Shown one piece after another: positions 1 to 7,703 of a stretch of DNA of 28,151 bases; the stretch's first letter is position 1, and each line of letters opens with the position of its first letter. The translations under genes were made by a program, and so were the position numbers. This DNA is from an uncultured Johnsonella sp. (GTDB taxonomy: Bacteria > Bacillota > Clostridia > Lachnospirales > Lachnospiraceae): assembly GCA_900766185.1 (NCBI GenBank), contig CAAFUL010000030.1:1-28151 (forward strand), given 5' to 3'. The notes below the pieces were generated by a model. That model was not told where the DNA came from. It made no database searches and saw nothing but the letters and a program-made list of their open reading frames with translations.

Positions 1-126
1 ACTGTTAATAAAGTGAGTTACAAACTTTACAGACGAGGACTGTTCAAAGCGTCAGTCCACCACGCTTTTTGGTATAAAGCTAAGTTCCGCAGTCTGTATA
101 AGTAAAGTCGAAACTTTATTAACAGT
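1..126. repeat. Inverted-repeat structured element
   Basis: The two ends are perfect 14-bp inverted repeats (ACTGTTAATAAAGT at 1-14, ACTTTATTAACAGT at 113-126). Nested stems continue inward: 24-30 with 102-108, 30-34 with 92-96, and AAAGCGT/ACGCTTT at 46-52 and 62-68, the last followed by a run of T. The whole would fold as one long imperfect hairpin. This could be a miniature inverted-repeat element or a structured RNA ending upstream of the antiporter gene. The window starts at the first repeat base, so the true left limit is unknown. I do not recognise the family. Confidence 0.55.
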
Positions 127-135
127 ACTGCGAGT

Positions 136-237
136 ATGATTGAAATAGGGAATGTTTCTGGATAATTTATATAATCTCCCATCTTATTGCCCTAAAGGAC
201 AATAAGCATCCCTCGCTCAAAGAGCTCAGTCAATCAT
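136..237. other. Second folded intergenic element
   Basis: An 8-bp closing stem (ATGATTGA 136-143 with TCAATCAT 230-237) encloses GGGA/TCCC (148-151/177-180), a CTTATTG/CAATAAG hairpin (183-189/200-206) and GCTC-AAA-GAGC (215-225). It lies upstream of the -10 box at 269-274, so it is probably not part of the antiporter leader. It may be the 3' end of something transcribed from outside the window. It does not match a riboswitch I know. Confidence 0.35.
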
Positions 238-265
238 TATTTACTTAGCTAACTGTTACAAGATA

Positions 266-274
266 TGCTATAAT
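266..274 (+). promoter_or_regulatory. Extended -10 promoter of antiporter operon
   Basis: TGCTATAAT is an extended -10 box (TG-n-TATAAT) about 45 bases before the GTG start at 321. No good -35 hexamer is found at 17 bp, which is usual for extended -10 promoters. Confidence 0.5.
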
Positions 275-320
275 AATATCTTCAAAACATACAATTAGAC
301 ATGGTAGAAAGGAGGATATA

Positions 321-1760
321 GTGCTAAGTTCAATATACCAAATATTTCAAAAATCCTCACCCGTTTCAGATATAATAATCCCTGTGGCATTAATGCTTTT
401 TTCGGGCTTTGCCTTAACAAGGGTAACCAAAAGACTTCGCCTGCCGAATGTTACGGCATATATAGTTGCAGGTATACTTATAGGTCCCTACTGCCTTGAT
501 CTGGTCAGTATGAATATTATCGAAGGGACTGATTTTATTGCGGATATAGCTCTTGCATTTATAGCTTTCAGTACAGGAGAGTTTTTTAAGTTCTCAACAC
601 TGAAAAAGAACGGAATAAAGGTCTGTATTATTACTTTTTTGGAAGCTGCTATAGCCTCTGTGCTTGTATTTATATTAAGCTTTTATATATTAAGGCTGGG
701 GCTTAGCTTTTCGATGGTGCTTGCAGCCTTGGCATCGACTACCGCACCTGCCTCAACAGTTATGACCATAAGACAGACAGGGGCGAAGGGAGACTTTGTC
801 AATACCTTATTACAGGTAGTTGCACTTGATGATGTATTCGGACTGGTTGCCTACAGCATAGCAATATCTGTAGCCATATCTGCAAAGTCAGGAAGTTTTA
901 GCCTTTCAAGTGTTATAAGCCCTATCATATTTAACCTCTGTGTACTTGTGATTGGAGGCTTATTCGGCGTGTTTATGAAATTGCTTATGCCTAAAAACCG
1001 TTCTACCGACAATAGGCTTATTATTACAATAGCGCTGCTTTTTACCTTTTGCGGTATCTGTGCACTACTGGATGTATCACCTTTACTTGGCTGTATGTCA
1101 ATGGGAACGGTTTATATCAACATTACGGATGATGATAAGCTTTTTAAGCAGGTAAATTATTTCAGCCCGCCGATATTATTGATATTCTTTGTGCGTTCAG
1201 GGCTTAATTTTAAGCTTGATATATTATTAAGCCCTAAGGCATCCGGTGGCGGAGCGTCATTGCTTGTCATAGGTATATTATACTTTTTGGTGCGTATCTT
1301 GGGTAAGTATGCAGGGGCTTTTTGGGGCAGTGTTATTGCAGGAAAAAGCAAGGAGGTAAGAAACTACTTGGGACTTGCTCTGATACCCCAAGCCGGTGTT
1401 GCCATAGGACTGGCAGCCCTCGGTGCAAGGATACTTGGAGGCGACATGGGCAATGCCTTACAAACCATTATTTTAGCCTCAAGTGTGCTTTATGAGCTTA
1501 TAGGTCCGGGCTGTGCAAAACTCGCCTTATATCTTTCAAAGTCCTATTCCAATAAGCTTGAAGACCTGACTGCGGAAATAGAGATACCGGAGGAGAAAAA
1601 GCAGAGCGAACTGGAGCTTTTAATAGAAAGAATACAGGCTATACAAAGAGAACTTCCCAAGCGAAACAGTGCCATCTCAGAGGAAGAAGCCGCATTTACA
1701 GAGGCTGCGGAGGAGCAGTATAATAGCTATGGAAATCCGCACATGATAAATGAAAGATAA
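321..1760 (+). CDS. CPA2-type monovalent cation/proton antiporter
   Basis: A 479-residue polytopic membrane protein. The opening membrane segments with the 'RLRLPNVTAYIVAGILIGP' stretch (residues about 38-56) and the later 'ALIPQAGVAIGLAALG' segment are characteristic of the KefB/NhaS3-like sodium/hydrogen exchanger family, which swaps Na+ or K+ for protons across the cytoplasmic membrane. The acidic pair in 'VALDDVFGLVAYSIA' (about residues 168-182) matches the ion-binding region of the family. A charged 70-residue tail follows the last helix, but there is no TrkA_N (nucleotide-binding) domain as in KefB/KefC. The start is GTG with AAGGAGG five bases upstream. The MgtC-like gene begins 10 bp after the stop, so they form an operon. 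The exact ion cannot be told. Confidence 0.85.
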   Translation: MLSSIYQIFQKSSPVSDIIIPVALMLFSGFALTRVTKRLRLPNVTAYIVAGILIGPYCLDLVSMNIIEGTDFIADIALAFIAFSTGEFFKFSTLKKNGIKVCIITFLEAAIASVLVFILSFYILRLGLSFSMVLAALASTTAPASTVMTIRQTGAKGDFVNTLLQVVALDDVFGLVAYSIAISVAISAKSGSFSLSSVISPIIFNLCVLVIGGLFGVFMKLLMPKNRSTDNRLIITIALLFTFCGICALLDVSPLLGCMSMGTVYINITDDDKLFKQVNYFSPPILLIFFVRSGLNFKLDILLSPKASGGGASLLVIGILYFLVRILGKYAGAFWGSVIAGKSKEVRNYLGLALIPQAGVAIGLAALGARILGGDMGNALQTIILASSVLYELIGPGCAKLALYLSKSYSNKLEDLTAEIEIPEEKKQSELELLIERIQAIQRELPKRNSAISEEEAAFTEAAEEQYNSYGNPHMINER

Positions 1761-1770
1761 GGGGTAGGAT

Positions 1771-2496
1771 ATGATTAATTCATTTATAGACAGTATAAGT
1801 AAGACGGTGTATCTTGCAGCTGATATCAGTCTTTTATCGGTGGCTTTGCGAATTGCGGTCGCAGTTTCACTTTCTTCAATGATAGGCTGTGAAAGGGCAA
1901 GTAAAAGACACTCGGCAGGACTCAGAACATTTATACTTGTATCATTTACTTCTACTATTGCCATGATAATGGACTTGTTTTTAATGCACAATACGAAAAT
2001 GAGTTTACCGGTTTTATCGGCATTTGCAATACTTAGTATATCAATATTAAGCAGTAAAACCATACTTTTCAGTTCAAGAAATCAAATCAAGGGACTGACA
2101 ACATCCGTAGCACTCTGGTCTTGCGGACTTATAGGACTGAGTGCCGGTGCAGGACTTTATATAGTAAGCGTAGTTGCATTTACCGCACTTTGGGGCATAC
2201 TTTTATATTTGCCGAAGCTTGAGATGTACCTAAAAAACAGGTCGAATCATTTTGAGATACACCTTGAATTAAAAAACAAAGAAAACTTACAGGACTTTGT
2301 AACCACTATAAGGAGGCTTGGACTTAGAATTGATGATATAGAGTTTAACTCAGCCTATATAGGTTCAGGTTTAAGTGTATATTCAGTAATATTTACAATA
2401 GACAGCAAGGAGCTTAAAAAGTATAAGACACATAGTGAGATAATACAGGCTTTGGCTACTATTGATTATATATATCATATTGAGGAGATGAGATAA
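1771..2496 (+). CDS. MgtC/SapB family membrane protein
   Basis: 241 residues: about four to five hydrophobic helices in the first 150 residues, then a soluble C-terminal domain. The 'ALRIAVAVSLSSMIGCERA' stretch followed by 'HSAGLRTFILVSFTSTIAMI' is the MgtC/SapB signature (conserved GxER and the SAGLRT motif). Family members are linked to growth at low magnesium and to ion or ATPase regulation. The soluble tail (residues about 160-241) looks like a small alpha/beta ACT-like domain, as in longer family members. It follows the antiporter with a 10-bp gap and is probably co-transcribed. The stop codon lies inside the 5' arm of the terminator. Confidence 0.85.
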   Translation: MINSFIDSISKTVYLAADISLLSVALRIAVAVSLSSMIGCERASKRHSAGLRTFILVSFTSTIAMIMDLFLMHNTKMSLPVLSAFAILSISILSSKTILFSSRNQIKGLTTSVALWSCGLIGLSAGAGLYIVSVVAFTALWGILLYLPKLEMYLKNRSNHFEIHLELKNKENLQDFVTTIRRLGLRIDDIEFNSAYIGSGLSVYSVIFTIDSKELKKYKTHSEIIQALATIDYIYHIEEMR

Positions 2497-2539
2497 AATA
2501 AGGGGAGGTACGCAGTGATAGTACTTCCCTTATTTTATC
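2492..2539. terminator. Terminator hairpin after mgtC-like gene
   Basis: A near-perfect inverted repeat: 2492-2511 pairs with 2521-2539 around a 9-base loop. AT-rich outer arms (ATAAAATAAGGG / CCCTTATTTTAT) make it terminator-like in both directions. The 5' arm overlaps the stop codon. Confidence 0.7.
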
Positions 2540-2547
2540 CAAGGGGT

Positions 2548-2626
2548 AATGAGGCTTAGATATATTTTATCCATATATATAGGCATAGGGCAGGAATTTG
2601 CCTGTGCTATGCATTGTAGTCTCATC
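2548..2626 (+). other. Structured leader upstream of ClC gene
   Basis: ATGAGGCT (2549-2556) can pair with AGTCTCAT (about 2618-2625, one G-U pair), enclosing an imperfect 12-bp hairpin GCATAGGGCAGG...GCCTGTGCTATGC. This could be an RNA leader of the chloride channel gene. It does not fit the fluoride (crcB) riboswitch consensus. Function unknown. Confidence 0.3.
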
Positions 2627-2681
2627 GGTGATATTGTATAATTTTTTATAAAGACAAATAAAAAAAGAGGTATAAAGATTT

Positions 2682-4268
2682 ATGTTTTTTAATAAACCTA
2701 AGCAAAACACGCAAAATATGCTTGAATCAAATGCAACATTAAAGTATTCCATGATTTTTTATTCTTTTATTATAGGCATACTAAGCGGTCTTATAATAGT
2801 TGTATACAGAATACTGGGAGAGATACTCCTAAAACACATGGTCAACATTTATAATGCTGCAAAGACAAATCCTTTGCATATGGTAGGAGTTTTTGCCATG
2901 CTTATAGTAGCTGCGGTATTTGTGGCTTTTTGTGTAAGAAAAGAGCCCGATATATCCGGTTCGGGTATACCGCAGGTAGAGGGAGTGGTTACAAGGAGAC
3001 TTAAGACTAATTGGTTAAAGGTGCTTATATACAAGTTTTTTGGAGGTATTACGGCACTGGCAGCAGGACTTTCAGTAGGAAGAGAAGGTCCTTCCATACA
3101 AATGGGAGCGGCTGTAGGTGCGATTTTGTCTAAAAAAGCCGGCAGAATGGATCATGAAAGAAAATACCTTCTTACAAGCGGTGCAAGTGCAGGGCTTGCA
3201 GCGGCATTTAACGCTCCATTGGCAGGTGTAATGTTTGCACTGGAAGAGGTGCATAAAAACTTCTCACCGGTAGTGCTTCTTTCAGCCATGATATCGGCAG
3301 TTACAGCGGATATGGTGGCAAAATCGGTATTTGGCATAGTGCCGGCACTTGAATTTAGGACACTTAGCAAGATGCCCTTAAAATACTACTGGTCTTTGGC
3401 AATACTTGGAGTTCTTATGGGACTTAGCAGCTTTGTATTTAACCATGGAGTTATAAAGGCAAAACATATTTATAAAAAACTGCCTGTAAGTATAGAGTTT
3501 AAGATCATGATACCCTTTATCTGTTCAGGTATTATAGGCATGGCTTTGCCGGTACTTATAGGAGGCGGACATGCCATTATAGAAGAATTAAGCTTTGCAA
3601 AGTTTAGTATATTGACCATACTTACATTTTTAATAATAAAATACTTATTTACCTTTGTATCATTCGGCTCAGGAGTTCCGGGGGGAATATTCTTTCCGCT
3701 GCTTGGACTGGGGGCAATGCTTGGAAGTGCTTTCGGCTTACTTTGTGTAAATTATCTTAATGTACCTACGGAATATTTGCTTAATTTTGCGGTACTTGCC
3801 ATGGCGGCGCACTTTGCAGCCATAGTAAAGGCGCCTATTACCGGAATCATATTGATATTTGAAATGACCGGCTCTTTTGAACAATTACTGCCACTTTCGG
3901 TAGTGGTATTTACCGCAATGGTAACCTCAGACTTACTTGGAGTTGAGCCGGTATACGATATGCTTTTGGAGGATATACTGAAGAACAAAAAAGAAGCTAA
4001 GGGTATTAAGGAAGATGAAACTATGAAAGATAAAAAGACCTTACTTGAGCTTTCAGTGCATTTGGGAAGTAAGGTTGAGAATAAATTGGTAGCAGAGCTT
4101 GATCTGCCAAGTAACTGCCTGCTTGTATCGGTGCAAAGAGGCTCAGCGGAGATACTTCCAAGAGGTAATACCAAGATACTTGCAGGAGATATGCTTTTGG
4201 TCATGGTTAATCAATCGGAGTCAGCCGCCATGCTTGAGTATATGACGGAGATTACAAGTGAGGTGTAG
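2682..4268 (+). CDS. ClC-family chloride/proton antiporter with TrkA_C tail
   Basis: 528 residues. The ClC selectivity-filter motifs are all present: GSGIP (residues 93-97), GREGP (133-137, with gating glutamate E135) and GVPGGIFFP further on. The EE pair at 188-189 in 'AGVMFALEEVH' supplies the internal proton glutamate, so an exchanger is more likely than a passive channel. Fluoride-specific CLC-F members differ at the filter, so fluoride export is not favoured. After the last helix a domain at about residues 445-525 ('CLLVSVQRGSAEILPRGNT', 'LAGDMLLVMV') matches TrkA_C/RCK_C, a ligand-binding regulatory module. The gene stands alone behind its own structured leader. The ribosome binding site (AGAGG, 11 bases away) is weak. 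Confidence 0.9.
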   Translation: MFFNKPKQNTQNMLESNATLKYSMIFYSFIIGILSGLIIVVYRILGEILLKHMVNIYNAAKTNPLHMVGVFAMLIVAAVFVAFCVRKEPDISGSGIPQVEGVVTRRLKTNWLKVLIYKFFGGITALAAGLSVGREGPSIQMGAAVGAILSKKAGRMDHERKYLLTSGASAGLAAAFNAPLAGVMFALEEVHKNFSPVVLLSAMISAVTADMVAKSVFGIVPALEFRTLSKMPLKYYWSLAILGVLMGLSSFVFNHGVIKAKHIYKKLPVSIEFKIMIPFICSGIIGMALPVLIGGGHAIIEELSFAKFSILTILTFLIIKYLFTFVSFGSGVPGGIFFPLLGLGAMLGSAFGLLCVNYLNVPTEYLLNFAVLAMAAHFAAIVKAPITGIILIFEMTGSFEQLLPLSVVVFTAMVTSDLLGVEPVYDMLLEDILKNKKEAKGIKEDETMKDKKTLLELSVHLGSKVENKLVAELDLPSNCLLVSVQRGSAEILPRGNTKILAGDMLLVMVNQSESAAMLEYMTEITSEV

Positions 4269-4403
4269 TGTAATAAGCATGACAATTTAGTACTGAAGAA
4301 TTTTATTGTTGAAAATAAAGACTTTATAAGTTCAATAAAATTAATCCAAATAGAAATGCGAAATATGTGAAATAAAAGAAAAGTATATAGAAGGAATCAG
4401 AAG

Positions 4404-4490
4404 ATGAGTAATGAGATGATTATTTACAGTACTGGAGGCAGAAAAGAGAAAAATTAATCTGAAATTGGAAAAAGCTACAATATGTATAAG
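4404..4490 (+). pseudogene. Remnant of RhuM-like gene start
   Basis: An ATG with AAGGA eight bases upstream opens a reading frame of 17 codons (MSNEMIIYSTGGRKEKN, stop 4455-4457). Shifting one base at about 4450 lets it continue as 'INLKLEKATI'. Together this resembles the conserved N-terminus of RhuM/virulence-protein-like (often Fic-associated) proteins, which begin with 'NEIIIYxTxDGxxxIxVxLExxTVWL'. Nothing of the rest of the gene remains. The identification rests on about 27 residues from memory of the family. Confidence 0.45.
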
Positions 4491-4529
4491 CACACTTTTA
4501 GTATAAGAAATCTTAGATTATAACCCCAA

Positions 4530-4574
4530 AATCCTTGTAGAGTTCATATTTATGGGACCTACAGGGATTTTTTA
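4530..4574 (+). terminator. Intrinsic terminator
   Basis: AATCCTTGTAG (4530-4540) pairs with CTACAGGGATT (4559-4569) and is followed by a run of T. The rest of the 4269-4734 gap holds the RhuM-like remnant and the tetR promoter. Confidence 0.75.
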
Positions 4575-4661
4575 TTTGTGCAGAAGGTATTTGATATATT
4601 ATACCTGTATATCTAAGCTACCCTAACTCTAACATTTTAACTACTTACTGTTTAAATCCGG

Positions 4662-4690
4662 TTGACAAATTCTTTGCTTACTGCTAGACT
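4662..4690 (+). promoter_or_regulatory. tetR-MFS operon promoter
   Basis: A consensus TTGACA at 4662-4667 and TAGACT at 4685-4690, 17 bp apart, with TGC just before the -10 (extended -10). The palindromic operator lies directly downstream. Confidence 0.8.
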
Positions 4691-4699
4691 ATAAATAAA

Positions 4700-4718
4700 T
4701 AGACCGACTGTCAGTCTA
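4700..4718. promoter_or_regulatory. TetR-type palindromic operator
   Basis: TAGACCGACTGTCAGTCTA is a 19-bp near-perfect palindrome (arms differ at one position each side) placed at the transcription start just after the -10 box and before the tetR ribosome binding site. GACcGAC/GTCaGTC half-sites are typical of AcrR/TetR operators. It probably lets the repressor shut off its own operon. Confidence 0.75.
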
Positions 4719-4734
4719 AAAAGGAGATAAGCTT

Positions 4735-5370
4735 ATGAAGAGTAAAAAAGAACAAATTTTAGATATGTCCTTCTCTCTTTTTCTTGAAAAGGGATATGAT
4801 AATACTTCTATCAGCGATATTTTGAGTAAATTGGATATTGCAAGAGGAACTCTTTATTACCATTTTGAATCTAAAGAGGCAATTATGGATGCAATTATAG
4901 AAAGAACGGCAAAAAAGATAGTAGAAGAGGCAAAAGGTATTGTTTTACAAAAGGGCTTATCGGTACACGAAAAGATTTTTTTATTGTTTTACGAGTCCAG
5001 TATGAGGCGTCTTTCCGGAGGAGAGCTTATGATTGATTACCTCAATCAACCTCAGAATGCACTTTTTCATGAGAAGAGCAACAGAGCATTTATTCAAAAA
5101 ATATCGCCTATATTGGGGGATATTATAAGTGAGGGTGTTAAAGAAGGTATATTTGACAATGCCTTCCCTTATGAGAGTGCGGAGCTTATTTTGGCTATGA
5201 TCATGGGATTTATGGATGTGCCTTATGAAAATACCGATGCGAATGATCCGGAGCGCCGTATGGAAAGTCTTTTATACAACATGGAGCGTATGCTTGGTGC
5301 AAAAGAGGGCAGTTTTGCCAAGTTAAAGGAACTGTCTTTATATGAAAAGCGAGGTGAAAAAGATGAGTAG
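4735..5370 (+). CDS. TetR/AcrR family transcriptional repressor
   Basis: 211 residues. The N-terminal 50 residues are a classic TetR helix-turn-helix ('EQILDMSFSLFLEKGYDNTS', 'LDIARGTLYYHFESKEAI'). The rest is the helical ligand-binding and dimerisation domain. It probably represses its own promoter through the palindrome at 4700-4718 and is released by a drug or metabolite exported by the downstream MFS protein. The ribosome binding site AAGGAGA sits about 9 bases before ATG. The stop overlaps the MFS start (ATGAGTAG), so translation is coupled. Confidence 0.92.
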   Translation: MKSKKEQILDMSFSLFLEKGYDNTSISDILSKLDIARGTLYYHFESKEAIMDAIIERTAKKIVEEAKGIVLQKGLSVHEKIFLLFYESSMRRLSGGELMIDYLNQPQNALFHEKSNRAFIQKISPILGDIISEGVKEGIFDNAFPYESAELILAMIMGFMDVPYENTDANDPERRMESLLYNMERMLGAKEGSFAKLKELSLYEKRGEKDE

Positions 5371-6655
5371 CGGTTATAAAAAGTTTTTATTATTGTGGGG
5401 AGCAAGCCTTATTTCTGCAAGCGGTTCAGGTATGAGTTCTTTTGCACTGGGTATTTTTATGTATCAAAAAACAGGGTTGAGCACTATGACGGGACTGATG
5501 ATCTTAGCAGGATTTTTGCCGAGGCTTATATTTTCTCCCTTTGCCGGAGCTTTGGCAGATAGGCATGACCGCAGGGTTTTGATGATGATGAGAGACGGGC
5601 TGTCAATTATAGGTCTTTTGTGTATTTTATTTTCTTTACAGTTTTTGCAAAAAGAGATGTTGGTTGGAGGAATACTGCTTGGAGCGGCGATAAGCTCAGG
5701 ATTTTCTTCCTTGGTAGAACCGGCATTTAGGGCTACAATATCAGATTTGCTAAAAAAGGAGGAATATACAAGGGCAAGCGGTATGGTACAGTTGATACCG
5801 GCTTCCCGTTACCTGCTGTCTCCCGTACTTTCAGGTTTGGTTTTGAGTTTTGCAGGTATTCGTATGGTTCTTATGCTTGATATTTTAACTATACTTATTA
5901 CCTTACCTATTACTTACATAGTAAGAAGGGAAATGAGAGGAATACCTCGAGGTGAAGGTACTAAACTGGCTGAGGATCTTAGTTTGGGTTTTCACCTTAT
6001 TTATGATAAAAAGGGACTTTGGCTCTTAGTTATGCTCGGTATTTTAGTTTCATTTTGTCTGGGAACGGTTCAGACTCTTATGATACCTATGCTGTTGCCT
6101 TTTGGCGGAGAGTCTTTTGCAGGCTTTGCTACAACTGTTTCAGCCTGTGGAATGTTAGTCGGAGGACTTATTTTAAGCAGATTCAGTATCAAAAAAGACT
6201 TTTCACATATTTTACAAGCTTCTTTGCTTGGAATGGGATTTTTTATTGCTGCATTTGCATGGGGGAATAATAAGATCTTGATTTGCAGCTTCGGTTTTTG
6301 TCTTTTTATGAGCCTGCCATTTGCGAATGCGGCTATGGATTATCTGGTAAGGGTCAATGTTGCGACGACCCATCAGGGTAAGGCATGGGGGCTGATAAGC
6401 CTTATTTCTCAGGCGGGTTATGTGCTTGCCTATGCCCTTACAGGAGTAGCGGTTGATTTTATAATAAAGCCGTTTCTTCAAAAAGAGGGTGATGCTTCAA
6501 AGTTTGCTCTTAATATACCGGGCAGGGGAGAGGGAAGAGGTGCTGCACTTATGATTATTATTGCTGCTGTTTTTTTGATGTTCATAGCCCTTACACTTCC
6601 ACGCAAGAGTGAAATCAGAGAATTGGAGGAAGAGAATGTATTGGAAATTGCTTAA
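5363..6655 (+). CDS. MFS efflux transporter
   Basis: 430 residues with about 12 membrane helices. The loop motif 'GALADRHDRRVLMMMRDG' between helices 2 and 3 is the major-facilitator motif A (GxLADRxxRR). Overall it resembles the macrolide-exporter-like (Mef-type) group of Clostridia. I place the start at ATG 5363, with GAGGTGA five bases before it, not at the earlier in-frame ATG 5342, which has no good site. It overlaps tetR by 8 bp and is overlapped by the start of a broken ABC permease gene. Substrate unknown; drug export is inferred from family and the TetR neighbour. Confidence 0.85.
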   Translation: MSSGYKKFLLLWGASLISASGSGMSSFALGIFMYQKTGLSTMTGLMILAGFLPRLIFSPFAGALADRHDRRVLMMMRDGLSIIGLLCILFSLQFLQKEMLVGGILLGAAISSGFSSLVEPAFRATISDLLKKEEYTRASGMVQLIPASRYLLSPVLSGLVLSFAGIRMVLMLDILTILITLPITYIVRREMRGIPRGEGTKLAEDLSLGFHLIYDKKGLWLLVMLGILVSFCLGTVQTLMIPMLLPFGGESFAGFATTVSACGMLVGGLILSRFSIKKDFSHILQASLLGMGFFIAAFAWGNNKILICSFGFCLFMSLPFANAAMDYLVRVNVATTHQGKAWGLISLISQAGYVLAYALTGVAVDFIIKPFLQKEGDASKFALNIPGRGEGRGAALMIIIAAVFLMFIALTLPRKSEIRELEEENVLEIA

Positions 6656-6911
6656 AAACGACATAAGCAATAATTGTCTGCAAAGTTTTAATATAGCGTT
6701 TTTTATTGTACTGTCGGTTGCTTTTTAGCAGTTGCAGCTCAGCTTGCAATCCGCTTAAATACTTCGGTCAGTACCTTATTCAAAAAAGCAAAGACTCCGC
6801 ATCTTTTACAGATACATACCAAAGAGATAGACAGGGAAAGAATAGAAGTGTTCGTAGAATCACCCCCTGAGATTGAAGAATATCAGGTTTTGGAATTTCT
6901 TAATATAAAGA
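6636..6911 (+). pseudogene. FtsX-like ABC permease, frameshifted N-terminal fragment
   Basis: ATG 6636 has GGAGGA five bases upstream and overlaps the MFS gene end, so it was once translationally coupled. The frame reads 'MYWKLLKNDISNN...' and a first membrane helix, then hits TAG at about 6727. Restoring one missing T near 6721-6726 continues as 'AVAAQLAIRLNTSVSTLF' and on to 'EYQVLEFLNIK', the start of an FtsX-like (MacB-type) permease. Only about 92 codons of a gene that normally exceeds 600 remain. At about 6910 the sequence switches to ATPase coding sequence in another frame. Clearly non-functional. Confidence 0.75.
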
Positions 6912-7439
6912 GATATCAGCAATCTCTCCGAAGAAGAAGCTGCAAAACTTCGTAGAGAATCCTTCGGCTTTGTATTCCAGCTACCTAAAATGGTTAAAAA
7001 TCTCAGCATATTGGACAATCTCCTCCTTCCATCTACCAACTATGGAAAGAATAAGAAAGAAGTGCAGGCTAAGGCAAAGGAGCTTATGAATAGGATAGGC
7101 ATTGGGCAAATCACAGGTAATAAGACTTCCGAGGCTTCAGGAGGACAGTTGCAAAGAGCCGGGATATGTCGTGCATTGATCAATGAACCTAAAATTCTTT
7201 TTGCAGACGAGCCTACCGGAGCTCTTGATTCAAAAATAGGTCAGGAAGTACTGGAACTTTTTTCTACATTCCATGCAGAGGGCAAGAGCATACTTATGGT
7301 TACTTACGATGTGCAGGTAGCATCAAGGGCTGAATGTGTACTTTTTATGAAGGACGGTCTTTTGGTAGGGGAGCTAAAGCAAAAAGCCGATAAAAAAGAG
7401 GGACTAAGGCAGATTCAAGAGGCGGTGAATTCTTTGTAG
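6912..7439 (+). pseudogene. ABC transporter ATPase, 3' remnant
   Basis: From 6912 the frame reads 'DISNLSEEEAAKLRRE', then the Q-loop ('FGFVFQ'), the signature 'SGGQLQRAGICRALINEP', Walker B 'ILFADEP' and the D-loop 'GALD'. This is the MacB/LolD-type ATPase from about residue 75 to the end. The Walker A part is gone, and the H-loop histidine is replaced by tyrosine ('MVTYD' in place of 'MVTHD'). A deletion joined it to the permease fragment. An ORF from ATG 6990 (149 aa) stays open but could not bind ATP normally. Confidence 0.8.
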
Positions 7440-7581
7440 GGAAGGTAAAAATGGAGAACCTTAAGTGATAAATATTTGCTGTAATCGGATTAAGATGTTA
7501 TACTTTAGCCTTAGGAAGAATGGCGGCATAACTGAAGAACTGCTTTAAATCATATATATTTTTGTTCCTTAAATTTGTGCA

Positions 7582-7614
7582 GTTACACTTTTGTTACACT
7601 TTTGTTGCTTTTTT
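7582..7614 (+). promoter_or_regulatory. Tandem 11-bp repeats, response-regulator site
   Basis: GTTACACTTTT occurs twice head to tail (7582-7592, 7593-7603), followed by a degenerate third copy GTTGCTTTTTT (7604-7614). An 11-bp period of TTACAC-like half-sites is what OmpR/PhoB-type regulators bind; Bacillus PhoP boxes have the same period. The repeats sit about 30-60 bp upstream of the -10 box of the operon that encodes such a regulator, which suggests autoregulation. Confidence 0.6.
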
Positions 7615-7641
7615 GCGGGAGATTTTAATTAAGAGAACATA

Positions 7642-7647
7642 TATAAT
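7642..7647 (+). promoter_or_regulatory. -10 box of exported protein/TCS operon
   Basis: A consensus TATAAT lies about 57 bases before the ATG at 7704. No recognisable -35 hexamer is present at the right distance, as expected for a promoter that needs an activator bound at the upstream repeats. Confidence 0.55.
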
Positions 7648-7703
7648 CCTTACATAAACCCGGGGATAAAAAATATAAATGATAAGAATAAAGGAGAAAA
7701 ATT

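Noticed and set aside
2540..2630. Fluoride (crcB) riboswitch before the ClC gene
   Set aside because: ATGAGGCT and its pairing partner are suggestive, but the conserved pseudoknot segments and the CTGAT...CTAC ending are missing, and the ClC filter is of the chloride type.
6019..6481. ORFs inside the MFS gene on both strands
   Set aside because: Overlap a well-supported transporter frame and have no motifs or start sites.
7440..7581. Short frame MLYFSLRKNGGITEELL near 7495-7548 as a permease remnant
   Set aside because: Too short and too degenerate to assign; no ribosome site and no continuation.
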